The notes beneath the pieces were generated by a model. It ran no database searches, had not been told where the DNA came from, and saw only the letters and a program-made list of their open reading frames with translations. A stretch of DNA of 64,000 bases from the NCBI RefSeq assembly GCF_002150035.1, contig NZ_NETS01000008.1, positions 372,001 to 436,000 of the forward strand, given 5' to 3'. The position numbers and the translations under genes were made by a program. The stretch comes from Leptospira venezuelensis (GTDB taxonomy: Bacteria > Spirochaetota > Leptospiria > Leptospirales > Leptospiraceae). Positions 47,702-56,612 of this stretch are shown one piece after another. The stretch's first letter is position 1; each line of letters starts with the position of its first letter.

Positions 47702-48856
47702 ATGCAAAATTCTTTTACTTCCAGAAATTGGACCTTATCTGTCCGCAAATACCTTCCCTTTTTATTATCTTCTATCTTATTGATAGGAGCTTGTTCCAAA
47801 TTCCGAGTGGATGATTATAATCCTTACCTCTACGGAAGAGTTAAATTAGGAAAAGATTTAAAAGAATTACAAGTAAGTATAGTCAATCGGGTTCCTACAA
47901 ATGTTCCAAACCAAGTTGCAGTTGCTTCCGGAGTAATTTACGTTCCCGACTTCGAACAATCATTGATCAAAGCATTCAATTCAGACGGAGATCTGAAATT
48001 TGTAATCGGAAACTCCAAAGAAAAACAAGACAAAGTCAAAACTTATAATATTAAATTAGGAAGGATAGGGCTCGTTACCGTTTCAGACGGAGATGATATC
48101 TATGTTCAGTCCAGAATTTCTAAAGAAGATGCTAAGTCCGACAAAGTAGCAGAAAATATTTATACGAAAAAATCCGGAGAATTTCGCACAGAAGCAGAAG
48201 AAGCAGTTCCTTCTGTGATCTTAAAAATAAATGATTCTGGAAAACTTTCCCAAACGATCTATGCAGATGGCGTAGGAGGTTCGATTCCATTCGGTTATAT
48301 AGAAAGAATGGAAGCGGGAAACAGCGATCTTCTTTTTGTTTTCCATAGACAGAACGGAGTGATGAGACTCAGCATTTTTGACGAGTCCGGAAAATTAAAA
48401 CAAAAGGTAGAAGGTTCCGATTTCAAAGACTCTCTGAACCAGGGAGAAGCCTATACTTGGTATGTGGATTCCTTCATCTCCCATCCGGACGGAGAATATG
48501 TACTCGGCTCTTTTAGTTTTTATGAAACCAAATCGGGAAGATTCAAAAACAGAAAGATCTTAAAATACGAACTGAAAGACAAAAGAATTACTCCGATCAA
48601 AGAGATCCAAGATCCGTCTGAAACACTATACTGGGTCCTAAACAACGACAACTTCTTCATTTGGGAAACAGAAGTAGAAGAAGGAAATTCAATCCGACTA
48701 CAAGTCCATGACGAGGACGGAAATCATGTAAATAATATCCGCCTCAACTACCCTCCACCTCGGGGATTATGGAGAGAAACCTGGATGGATACAAACGATG
48801 AAATCTATTCCATGAAGATCCGATCCGGTTATTTAGAGATCCATAAATGGAAATAA
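47702..48856 (+). CDS. Lipoprotein with beta-propeller-like repeats
   Basis: Signal peptide with lipobox LIGAC; C31 is the lipidated residue. The mature part has NHL/propeller-like blades: VPNQVAVASGVIYVPDFEQSLIKAFNSDG, RIGLVTVSDGDDIYVQSR, GNSDLLFVFHRQNGVMRLSIFDESG. Function unknown; such proteins often act as scaffolds on the outer membrane. No Shine-Dalgarno is visible before the ATG. A terminator-like hairpin ends 9 nt upstream. nnrD/E starts 1 nt after its stop. Confidence 0.72.
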   Translation: MQNSFTSRNWTLSVRKYLPFLLSSILLIGACSKFRVDDYNPYLYGRVKLGKDLKELQVSIVNRVPTNVPNQVAVASGVIYVPDFEQSLIKAFNSDGDLKFVIGNSKEKQDKVKTYNIKLGRIGLVTVSDGDDIYVQSRISKEDAKSDKVAENIYTKKSGEFRTEAEEAVPSVILKINDSGKLSQTIYADGVGGSIPFGYIERMEAGNSDLLFVFHRQNGVMRLSIFDESGKLKQKVEGSDFKDSLNQGEAYTWYVDSFISHPDGEYVLGSFSFYETKSGRFKNRKILKYELKDKRITPIKEIQDPSETLYWVLNNDNFFIWETEVEEGNSIRLQVHDEDGNHVNNIRLNYPPPRGLWRETWMDTNDEIYSMKIRSGYLEIHKWK

Positions 48857-48857
48857 A

Positions 48858-50318
48858 ATGAACCGAGAAAATTTCCAGGTTCTATTTAGCGAAGAAGAAG
48901 CAAAACTCCTAGATGAGCAAACTATCCGAGACAGAAAAATTTCGGGGACATTGCTCATGGGATTTGCAGCACTTTCGATTTTTAAGACCTGGGAAGACAT
49001 TTTCCAATCCGCAAAAAAAGTAATAATACTCTGCGGTTCGGGAAATAACGGAGGAGATGGTTACGCTCTCGCCCAATTTTTAAGGGCAGAAGGTATACTA
49101 GTGGAGATCTATTCCAAAGAAGGAAACTTCTCCGAAGAAACAAAATATTATAAAAATCTAACAGAAGAACTGAAAATATCAAACTTTCCTTTAGAGAAAT
49201 TCAAATCGGATCTTGTAAATTCAGGGGAAGTAATAATAGATTCTCTTTTAGGAACTGGATTTAAGGGACCATTATCAGGAGAAATTGCATATGCGGTGTC
49301 TGAGATCCGCTTAGCAAAAGAAAAACTAAAAAATTCTTTGCTGGTTCTGAGTATAGATGCGGTTTCAGGATATTCTCCAGACGAAAAAATCCCATTTACT
49401 ACAGATATTCTGGCAGAAGTCGGATCTCCTAAGATCAAGAATATATTCTACCCCTTATCTAAAGATAGAAAATCATTCCATCCGATCGGATTTGTCCGAC
49501 AAAAATTCCAAACTTCTAAATATCTTTTGCCAAGAGCAAACAAAGAAGAACTAATCTCTAAACTTTCCAGAGAAAAAGATTCACATAAATATAAAAACGG
49601 TTCCGCGGTATTTATAGGTGGATCAGAAGGAATGTCAGGTGCAATTTTATCTTCTGCACTTGCTTTCCAAGAATTAGGAGGAGGAATTTCCCAAATACTC
49701 ACCCCTTCTGCCAATACTCTCATAAAGGTTCTCAAAAAAGACCCGTCCTTTATGATCTCACAGTTAGAAACTTCTAAAAAATCTACTGATTATCCATTTT
49801 TGAAAAAAGCAGGTGTAGTATGTGTTGGACCTGGACTTGCTCCTTCCGATCTTCCTTCTTTAACTTTTTCCAAAGAGACAACTTTGGTCTTTGATGCAGG
49901 CGCATTTAAGTATTTAGATGAAAAACATCTTGGCCCTCGCACTATACTCACTCCTCATTTAGGTGAATGGTCTTCCATCATCGACAAAAAGGTCCGAAGC
50001 CAATATTCCGCATTAGAACATGCTAATACATGGGCCAAGGAAAAGGGAACATATTTACTTTTAAAAGGACCTGTTTCCATATTATTCACTCCCGAAGGAA
50101 ATTCATATTATTGGGAATTCCAGGAACCTAAATTGGCCGTCATGGGAACTGGTGATTTACTTGCAGGAATTCTAACATTCTTCTTATCCAGAGGAGAAGA
50201 TATGATAGAATCAGTCAGACTTTCTCAAAGTGTACTTCTTTATTGCGCGGAACTCTGCAAAGGATATCCTACAGCAGGCAGGATCCGCAAGAAGATCCGC
50301 ACTCTGATTGATTTCTAA
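48858..50318 (+). CDS. nnrDE: Bifunctional NAD(P)H-hydrate epimerase/dehydratase
   Basis: Repairs hydrated NADH and NADPH. The N-terminal YjeF_N epimerase (1-215) has GSGNNGGDGYALAQFLRAEG, DSLLGTGFKGPL and LSIDAVSGY. The C-terminal ribokinase-like ADP-dependent dehydratase (about 235-486) has AVFIGGSEGMSGAILSSALA, LTPHLGEW and the catalytic MGTGDLLAGIL. 486 residues, normal for the fusion. It directly follows the lipoprotein gene (1 nt), so the pair is co-transcribed and any leader control would act on both. Confidence 0.94.
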   Translation: MNRENFQVLFSEEEAKLLDEQTIRDRKISGTLLMGFAALSIFKTWEDIFQSAKKVIILCGSGNNGGDGYALAQFLRAEGILVEIYSKEGNFSEETKYYKNLTEELKISNFPLEKFKSDLVNSGEVIIDSLLGTGFKGPLSGEIAYAVSEIRLAKEKLKNSLLVLSIDAVSGYSPDEKIPFTTDILAEVGSPKIKNIFYPLSKDRKSFHPIGFVRQKFQTSKYLLPRANKEELISKLSREKDSHKYKNGSAVFIGGSEGMSGAILSSALAFQELGGGISQILTPSANTLIKVLKKDPSFMISQLETSKKSTDYPFLKKAGVVCVGPGLAPSDLPSLTFSKETTLVFDAGAFKYLDEKHLGPRTILTPHLGEWSSIIDKKVRSQYSALEHANTWAKEKGTYLLLKGPVSILFTPEGNSYYWEFQEPKLAVMGTGDLLAGILTFFLSRGEDMIESVRLSQSVLLYCAELCKGYPTAGRIRKKIRTLIDF

Positions 50319-50333
50319 ATTATCTAGAGAAAG

Positions 50334-50963
50334 TCACTCAGACTTAAATTTGATCTTACGATGAGTTCCATCGCAATAAGGTTTATTAGAAGAACCACCA
50401 CAACGACAAAGGTAAGTTTCGGTAGTTTTATTTGTTACCTTTCCAGTCCCAGAACAAATTTCTAAGTTTCCGTTTACCTTTAATGGGCCGTTTTTAGTGG
50501 GATCAATATTTAGAATTCCATTCCGAACAGGTAAGGCTTGAAATTCTTGTACCTGTGGTTCTCCAGTTGCAACAAATCCGATACTTACATGAGTAGCATC
50601 ACAAAAAGGTTTATGAACAGAAGCTCCACATCTGCAAAGTGTAAGCCTATATTGTTTTTCTACACCTTCTAACTCTATATCGGCGTGTATTGCAAGAGGC
50701 CCATTTTCTCTCACTCTTAAAACATTTACAGGAGGAGCAGCTTCTTTGAAAGAAGGATCATTCGATTCAAAACGGATCGCGCCGGAAGGACAATTCAAAG
50801 CTAAAGATTTAATCTCTTCTACACTTGCTTTGTCGGGGTAGATCCATTCTCCTTCCACATTCGGGACAAACACGTCAGGCCGACTCAGCACACAATTTCT
50901 GGAATGAATGCACTTCTTGCCATCGAAAAGAATTGTGGCGTCTTTTCCTTTTACAATTTCCAT
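50334..50963 (-). CDS. Triple iron-sulfur protein: ferredoxin-like domain plus two CDGSH domains
   Basis: Starts at ATG 50963 (MEIVKGKDAT) with GGAG seven nt upstream; a longer in-frame start lacks support. Residues 1-70 look like a divergent Fer4_19-type domain with C18, C24 and C58. Two CDGSH (mitoNEET-like) 2Fe-2S sites follow: C110, C112, C121, H125 (CRCGASVHKPFCDATH, with A instead of G) and C186, C188, C197, H201 (CRCGGSSNKPYCDGTH). Each ligates one 2Fe-2S cluster through three Cys and one His. Probably a cytosolic electron or cluster carrier; partner unknown. Confidence 0.88.
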   Translation of the reverse strand: MEIVKGKDATILFDGKKCIHSRNCVLSRPDVFVPNVEGEWIYPDKASVEEIKSLALNCPSGAIRFESNDPSFKEAAPPVNVLRVRENGPLAIHADIELEGVEKQYRLTLCRCGASVHKPFCDATHVSIGFVATGEPQVQEFQALPVRNGILNIDPTKNGPLKVNGNLEICSGTGKVTNKTTETYLCRCGGSSNKPYCDGTHRKIKFKSE

Positions 50964-51015
50964 GATTAGGCTCCCAACCTTAATTATGCACAATCTTTAA
51001 TAACATGCAAACGAA

Positions 51016-52062
51016 TCATTTAGGAACATATTTAGATAAAAAGGAAGAATTTGCCTTATTCCATTGTGCAATCAATGCTGTTCTCTGCTTATTCAATGCC
51101 TGATTGGTTTTATTATATTTATCCGCCAACTGATTGGTTTCAGTTACATATTTATTGTACTGATCCACATCTTCTTGGGTTCTATCCTTTGCACTTTTTA
51201 GATCGAACGCTTTTTTGTATTTTTCAAATTGTTCTTTTTTAAGTAGAAACTCTGTTAGGACAGGGAATTGTTCAGATGCTTCCATTTTATAGAAATTTAA
51301 AGTATTTTTACAGGCAACTAAAAGGCTGGAGTCTCCCTCGTAAGTAGGAATTTTTTCTAATTCAGAAAGACCTTCTTCCGAATATTTTTGAAGAGTAGAA
51401 CGATTTTGCTCAATCCCATTTATATCATTTTTATTTAGAGCATCCAGAAGATACATTTCTTGTTTGTAACTTTTGAAATCAACCAAGTAGACAATCCCCT
51501 GGTAGTTCAAAACTTCAGAGGCTTTTTTAAGTTTGATACTTGTAGGATCTTGTTGCTCTATCAGATTAATATTATTATTAGAGGCAAATTCTTTCTCTTT
51601 TTCTTTCAGTTCATCTCCAATCTCTTTTAATTTTTCGTTGGCCTTCTTCTTGGCAAGCATATAGGCTTCCATCGCATCGTAGGATTCTTCTGAAACTTCC
51701 TGCATATTGACTAACTTTCCATAATCTTCCTTTAGGATAGTATACATAGTATTCAGATATTTTATTACTGAATTTTTATAATCCGAATTTCCATCATAAG
51801 GAACAGCTTGGTTTGCATTTAAGATTGCCTTTTCGACAGAAACAATGATCGCTCTTCTTTTATTTTCTACCAGAGAAGGATTCTTGCTATGTGCAATTGC
51901 CTGCACATAGGCCAAAGTTTCCTTTCCGATCTGCTCACTCGGACCGGTGAGCTCATTCATATGTTTTAAAGCAGAAGCAGAATCTTTTGCGAAAATTTTT
52001 CCGGTAAGAATAAAACCCAAAAGTATGAATAGAATGAATGTTTTATTAAGTAATTGTTTCAT
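51016..52062 (-). CDS. Secreted coiled-coil protein coupled to the Prc protease
   Basis: Signal peptide MKQLLNKTFILFILLGFILTG to about residue 25. The mature protein is almost entirely helical and charged, with a coiled coil at about 140-170 (EAYMLAKKKANEKLKEIGDE). No domain family is recognised. Its ATG overlaps the protease stop as ATGA, so it is translated together with it and may be its substrate, adaptor or regulator (inference). Confidence 0.7.
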   Translation of the reverse strand: MKQLLNKTFILFILLGFILTGKIFAKDSASALKHMNELTGPSEQIGKETLAYVQAIAHSKNPSLVENKRRAIIVSVEKAILNANQAVPYDGNSDYKNSVIKYLNTMYTILKEDYGKLVNMQEVSEESYDAMEAYMLAKKKANEKLKEIGDELKEKEKEFASNNNINLIEQQDPTSIKLKKASEVLNYQGIVYLVDFKSYKQEMYLLDALNKNDINGIEQNRSTLQKYSEEGLSELEKIPTYEGDSSLLVACKNTLNFYKMEASEQFPVLTEFLLKKEQFEKYKKAFDLKSAKDRTQEDVDQYNKYVTETNQLADKYNKTNQALNKQRTALIAQWNKANSSFLSKYVPK

Positions 52063-54209
52063 TTTTTAATTTTCCTTCCGTAGATTTGCATATATTCCTG
52101 CATAATTTGATATGCCTCATCAATATACAGGTCCTCCTCCAATCTTGTTTTTCTTTCTAAATTGATCTCTTTTGTATAAGAATCCATCTTTTCCAGACCT
52201 TGATCGAAGGAATGAGTATCTACGCTAAATTTATTCGATTTCCGAGTAGTTGCAGCCTGGTAGTCCTCATAAAATTTTGCTAATTCGGAAAATTCTTCAT
52301 AAAAATCATCAGCGTCCAAGGAAATCTTGTCCATAGACTTTATCTTCTTACGAAGTTTAGAAGAAAGAGAGCCTAACCTGGAAAAATTGGGATCATCATC
52401 GACCCGGTCCTCACTTCCATCCTTGATTTCGGAAAGTTCCAGTTCAGGTAATCTTTTATATGTTATCTCCTTATAGATCTGTTCAGTTCGGATCGCCTCT
52501 GGTACATCCTTTTCCCTTCCATATAGATCAGAAAGATCAGGCAATGGAATATCAGGAATCACTCCTTTCTGTTGGTGACTCATCCCTTGGACGCCAAAAT
52601 AAAAATTTGTAGTCAATTTTAGAAAATCGGAATTTCCTTTTTTATTTTCATCTAAGGGAAGAAGGATTTGAGAAGTTGCCTTTCCATAACTGGGACTGCC
52701 AATCACCAAAGCCCGATTATAATTTTGCAAAGCGGAAGCTAAAAATTCAGAAGCAGAAGCGCTTTGCCCATTTAATAAAATGATCAGAGGTCCATCATAA
52801 ATAGTACCTCGATTTGTATCCTTGATAATGACTAATTCCGAACTAGAAAATTTTTGCACAAACAATGGCCCTTGGTCGATAAAGATCCCTGCAAGATCTA
52901 TAGCTTCTTCCAAAGAACCTCCTCCATTATTTCTGAGATCCAGGATCAACCCTTGAATATTATCTCTTTTTAATTTAAGGATTTCTCTTGCAATGTCTTG
53001 GGCGCAACCTCCTCCTTCTGTTTCCCATTCAGTATAAAAAGCCGGTAAATACAAATAGCCGATCTTATTTTTACCGTTCAAAAGATAACTAGAAATTGTA
53101 TTTTCTTCCAGACCTATCTTTTCTTGGACCAAGAATACGTTCAAGATACGGCCGTCGTTCTTTCTTACTTTAAACACTGCTTTTTTGGTTTTCGTTCCAG
53201 AAAGAATGGATTCCATCTCTCCTGGAGAATAATCCGAAGTGGAGACTACTCGATTTTTATCATCCGGGAATCGAACTTCTAAAATTCTATCCCCTCGATT
53301 CAATTTTTCGGATCTCCAAGCAGAGCTACCCGGAATCAGTCTTTCTATCTTTGTGTCCCCGAAAAAGCCACGATCAAAAACAATCCCGAATGAATACCCC
53401 TTTGAAGAGAGAGACGTTTCAAAACGTTGTTTTTCTGATGCGGAGAAAAAGGAACTATGTGGATCGAATTTTCCTAATATAACATTCAAGAATAAGGATT
53501 CCAAATAAGAATCAAAACCGTCAGGATGTTCGAGTATATTTTTAATCCTTTCTTTTTCTCTTTGTATAGCTTCTTTTCTAAGTTCTTTTTCAGAGGACAA
53601 AAAATTATTTCGGAAATCCTCTTTTTTAGAGAATTGTTCAGAATAAAATTTAGATGTTAATATTTTATATCTTAGATAGCGAGCCCATCTATCCTTCCAA
53701 TCTGTTTTATCTTTTGGATATTCGGTCTTTCTTTCCGGATAAAATTCAAACTCCCCTTTAGTTACCAAGGGAGTATTTGATTTTTCTAATTCGTTTAGAT
53801 AATCTAAAGTGGTCTTCAGGCGTTCTTTGTACAAACTTAATGTATTTGAAAAAAAGGAAGAAATTTGACCTACTTCTTCCGAATCCAGTCGAAAGGACTT
53901 TCTTCCTAATAAATCCAAATCTTCTTTAAGAAAATAAAATCCCTGAGAATCTAAGCTCATCCAAAAGGAAAGTTTTACCTCTTCTGATAAACTGGGTTGT
54001 ATTCTGGATTTTCCTAAATAGTGACGTTCTGCCACGATAGAGAGGATTTTTTTGGCCTTCTTCTCCGTACCAAAACCTGGAGAGGTTTGTGCCGAAACTG
54101 GGAAGGATAAAAGTAGAAGTATAAATGCAACTTCTGTCCATTTTAAAGATGAGAATTTGAAAAAGTACACTGAAATATGTATCTGTATCGAATTAAAAAA
54201 TTCGATCAA
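52059..54209 (-). CDS. prc: C-terminal processing protease (Prc/Tsp, S41 family)
   Basis: Exported serine protease. Signal helix about 25-40 (VAFILLLLSFPVSA), a helical N-terminal domain, a PDZ domain (SSKGYSFGIVFDRGFFGDTKIERLIPGSSAW), the S41 core with LDLRNNGGGSLEEAIDL, the nucleophile Ser in NGQSASASEF and the Lys in SPSYGKATSQ, and a C-terminal helical DUF3340-type tail. The closest known role is trimming periplasmic proteins and murein hydrolase control. The start is uncertain: TTG at 54209 or GTG at 54170; both have a weak ribosome site. Confidence 0.9.
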   Translation of the reverse strand: MIEFFNSIQIHISVYFFKFSSLKWTEVAFILLLLSFPVSAQTSPGFGTEKKAKKILSIVAERHYLGKSRIQPSLSEEVKLSFWMSLDSQGFYFLKEDLDLLGRKSFRLDSEEVGQISSFFSNTLSLYKERLKTTLDYLNELEKSNTPLVTKGEFEFYPERKTEYPKDKTDWKDRWARYLRYKILTSKFYSEQFSKKEDFRNNFLSSEKELRKEAIQREKERIKNILEHPDGFDSYLESLFLNVILGKFDPHSSFFSASEKQRFETSLSSKGYSFGIVFDRGFFGDTKIERLIPGSSAWRSEKLNRGDRILEVRFPDDKNRVVSTSDYSPGEMESILSGTKTKKAVFKVRKNDGRILNVFLVQEKIGLEENTISSYLLNGKNKIGYLYLPAFYTEWETEGGGCAQDIAREILKLKRDNIQGLILDLRNNGGGSLEEAIDLAGIFIDQGPLFVQKFSSSELVIIKDTNRGTIYDGPLIILLNGQSASASEFLASALQNYNRALVIGSPSYGKATSQILLPLDENKKGNSDFLKLTTNFYFGVQGMSHQQKGVIPDIPLPDLSDLYGREKDVPEAIRTEQIYKEITYKRLPELELSEIKDGSEDRVDDDPNFSRLGSLSSKLRKKIKSMDKISLDADDFYEEFSELAKFYEDYQAATTRKSNKFSVDTHSFDQGLEKMDSYTKEINLERKTRLEEDLYIDEAYQIMQEYMQIYGRKIKK
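54187..54206. promoter_or_regulatory. Palindrome at the divergent prc / 54286 boundary
   Basis: ATCGAATT (54187-54194) and AATTCGAT (54199-54206) form a perfect 8-bp inverted repeat with AAAA between them, directly next to the possible prc TTG start (54207-54209). It could be an operator shared by the divergent genes, or a hairpin near the prc start. Confidence 0.45.
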
Positions 54210-54285
54210 CCCATTTACGGTGGAATGCTTGCAATCTTTTCTAGGAGAAAGTAATCTATGGAAAAAGGACCTAGGAATATCTAAA

Positions 54286-54879
54286 ATGAGTAAAGGTTAT
54301 CATTCCCGCTCTCCGGAAGAATTCCAGGATTTCTTGCGTAAGAGTAAAGATGCAGGCAAATCAAATAATCGTTCCAAGTTGATCCTGTTTTTTGACGTTA
54401 TACTATTACTCTTTATTTTTTCTGTAGTGGCCAAACTTTTGAATCCTTTAGCTTTTTCTGGCCAAACGGAATCCAAGGAAATTTCCTCCGGATTTGTAAG
54501 CTATCGCCTTTCTTCTAGCAAAGAAAATTCTAAGGAGTTCCCTATCTTCTTTCTTTTTCTGAAAAACAAGGGACCTGAAAGTTTATCTTTTCCGAATACG
54601 GAAGATAAGATCCGAGTTTTTATAAAAAGTGGGGATCTGAATTGTTTGGAAGATTCTTGGTCTATTGCTTCTAAAAACGTAACGCCGGGAAGTACGAATT
54701 TTTTTAGATACGAAATTTCTTCTGAACTTCTCTCGAATCTTCCTCCTGAATGTAAAACTCAGGAAAAATCAATTTTAAATAATATTACCAATGTTTTCCA
54801 AGGTGGGAAAAAAAGATCCTTTCATGCTGAAATCTTACGAAAAGACGAAAACATTTCTTTAGAAATTCCTAATTTTTGA
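54286..54879 (+). CDS. Single-pass membrane protein, function unknown
   Basis: A longer open frame begins at 54052 inside prc, but ATG 54286 has AGGA nine nt upstream and is chosen. The N-terminal cytoplasmic segment (1-30) is basic and polar, a membrane helix spans 31-50 (KLILFFDVILLLFIFSVVAK), and the rest (about 145 residues) is outside. That part has two cysteines (DLNCLEDSW, LPPECKTQ) likely to form a disulfide and beta-strand-like stretches. Not a recognised family. A small gene follows 6 nt after. Confidence 0.65.
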   Translation: MSKGYHSRSPEEFQDFLRKSKDAGKSNNRSKLILFFDVILLLFIFSVVAKLLNPLAFSGQTESKEISSGFVSYRLSSSKENSKEFPIFFLFLKNKGPESLSFPNTEDKIRVFIKSGDLNCLEDSWSIASKNVTPGSTNFFRYEISSELLSNLPPECKTQEKSILNNITNVFQGGKKRSFHAEILRKDENISLEIPNF

Positions 54880-54885
54880 GATATT

Positions 54886-55122
54886 ATGAACGAAGAGATC
54901 CAAGCATTAAACAAGATAGTCGCGATTGTAGACGAAAAAGCTTCCTTATTTAAAAAAGATTGGAGCCATATGCCTAAGATCAGGGCCGTAACTGAGAAAA
55001 AACTGATCTTAGATCTGATAGAGAACGCTTTACAATTGGCGAAAAATATTCGGCCTGCGCCAAACGATCTTCTGGGAGATTTGCAAAAATTGAAAGCAGA
55101 GTTTTCTAGGTTACCGTTGTAA
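54886..55122 (+). CDS. Small helical protein
   Basis: 78 residues, all helix-forming, charged, with no signal or membrane helix. Starts 6 nt after the membrane protein gene and is likely co-transcribed. The pattern (KKLILDLIENALQLAKN, LQKLKAEFSRLPL) could make a helical bundle. No function can be assigned. Confidence 0.6.
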   Translation: MNEEIQALNKIVAIVDEKASLFKKDWSHMPKIRAVTEKKLILDLIENALQLAKNIRPAPNDLLGDLQKLKAEFSRLPL

Positions 55123-55133
55123 CAGTTCAGCGA

Positions 55134-55279
55134 TGTTGGAATTCCAACAAATGTGCAACGTAGAATGTAGTTGTAGAGATTTGAATTTTATGATATAGGG
55201 ACGGGGTTCTCCCACGGGCCACTCCCCCCTCCCGAACCTGGGCGGGGGCGATCTCAATACCCATGTTGGAACTCCTACA
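55134..55279. repeat. Element bounded by TGTTGGA..TCC palindromes
   Basis: The left end is TGTTGGAATTCCAACA (55134-55149), a perfect 16-bp palindrome. The right end is TGTTGGAACTCCTACA (55264-55279), the same word with two changes. Between them lies a GC-rich core with C and G runs. It fills the 179-bp convergent gap between two genes. It has the form of a small non-coding mobile or REP-like element. Confidence 0.6.
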
Positions 55280-55301
55280 GAGATTGATCTAAATTTCTTC
55301 T

Positions 55302-56438
55302 TTAATCGTAATTTTTTATCAACTTCTTCCATTTCCTTTCTGTATCTTCCAGATAATCATGGATCTCAGAGTAAGATCTTCTTCCTTCTAAATAGTCCAA
55401 AAGAAACTGGTCTCCCACCAAAAGTTGGATCGCAGGCAGATCGGATCTGAATTCGTAAGGTCCTTGTAGGAATTCAAACTTTTCCGGATAAAATTCTCTT
55501 AATGTTCGTATAAGTAATAAACCGAATAGTAAGCTATGAAATTTTTTAGGTTTATCTAATAGGATTTGGTAACCTCCACATACTTGTCCCGCATGTTTAT
55601 GGAAGGTAGGAATAAACTTTAATGGCCTAAGTCTAAAAATCCCTTTTTGTTTTTCTTGGAGCTTTTCCAGAAGTGATCTATCCAGATCATCGATATAAGG
55701 TGCACCAAAAGTTTCAAATGGACGAGTAGTACCTCTTCCTTCCGAAAGATTTGTTCCTTCCAAAAGACAAAGCCCAGTATATACATAACATGTTGTTTGA
55801 GCTGGAATATTTGGAGAAGGCGGAACCCATAAAAACTCGGAACTCTTTTGGGGATACAGATCCAATCGATAGAGTTCTAAATCCAAATCAAATGTATCTT
55901 TATAATATTCGAGAAGGCCGGCTGCAGAGAGACCATGCCGGTGCAGTGTTCCCTCTACCCCGACGAAAGATGCAAATTTTTTTTCTAAGGGAGAACCCTC
56001 TATCTTAGAACCGGCAGGATTTTTTGCATTCGATACTAAGATGCGAGGCCTTACTTTTCCCTTTTTGGCAAGTCGATCAGCTGCTTGCATCGCATACAAT
56101 GCGGTAGTTAAAAATGTATAATAACGGGCGCCTACGTCTCTGATATCTATAATCAGAGTATCCAAGTCGGATAAAATTTCTTCTGCAGGAGTAAGACTTT
56201 CCTCATTATCTCCATATAAATTTAGGACTTGAGTGTCACCCAAATCATAGATTAATCCACTTCCTGAAACCTGGTCTTGCAGCTCTGCAAAAAGACCATG
56301 CTCAGGTAAAAATAGTTTTTTGAGCCCATATTCTTTTTGGATGGTCCGGAAATGATAGTCACCTTTCCAACCGTACGCGCTTTGGTTGGTAAGCATTCCA
56401 ATGGATTTTGCATCCGAGAGAATTTTACTTTTTTTCAT
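55302..56438 (-). CDS. namZ: Exo-beta-N-acetylmuramidase NamZ-like (DUF1343)
   Basis: DUF1343 family, shown in Bacillus and Tannerella to remove N-acetylmuramic acid from the non-reducing end of peptidoglycan fragments. Key landmarks: IGMLTNQSAYGWKGDYHFRT, FLPEHGLFAELQDQV, LIIDIRDVGARYYTFLTTAL, LEGTNLSEGRGTTRPFETFGAPY and FIPTFHKHAGQVCGGYQI. No signal peptide is seen, so here it may act in the cytoplasm on recycled muropeptides. Alternatively a start further upstream is missed, although no in-frame candidate is obvious. 378 residues, normal. Confidence 0.9.
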   Translation of the reverse strand: MKKSKILSDAKSIGMLTNQSAYGWKGDYHFRTIQKEYGLKKLFLPEHGLFAELQDQVSGSGLIYDLGDTQVLNLYGDNEESLTPAEEILSDLDTLIIDIRDVGARYYTFLTTALYAMQAADRLAKKGKVRPRILVSNAKNPAGSKIEGSPLEKKFASFVGVEGTLHRHGLSAAGLLEYYKDTFDLDLELYRLDLYPQKSSEFLWVPPSPNIPAQTTCYVYTGLCLLEGTNLSEGRGTTRPFETFGAPYIDDLDRSLLEKLQEKQKGIFRLRPLKFIPTFHKHAGQVCGGYQILLDKPKKFHSLLFGLLLIRTLREFYPEKFEFLQGPYEFRSDLPAIQLLVGDQFLLDYLEGRRSYSEIHDYLEDTERKWKKLIKNYD

Positions 56439-56612
56439 TTTCTAAAGAGGTTATTTTCCGGAAAGTTCAGGAGTCAAGCAGGACTATTAGCGCCTTACTC
56501 TTGGAAATCTTTTGCCTTATCGACAAGGTCCTTTTTAGAGAATCCTTTAAAAAAGAGTTTCCATTCTTAGCGAAGGATAGTTTTCTTCTTAATTTGCCCC
56601 AACAGCGATCGT

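Noticed and set aside
47560..47799. 79-codon minus-strand frame before the lipoprotein gene
   Set aside because: Overlaps the lipoprotein start and the terminator hairpin; no ribosome site or domain.
54052..54285. N-terminal extension of the single-pass membrane protein
   Set aside because: It would overlap the 5' end of prc on the other strand; ATG 54286 has a good ribosome site and yields a sensible membrane protein.
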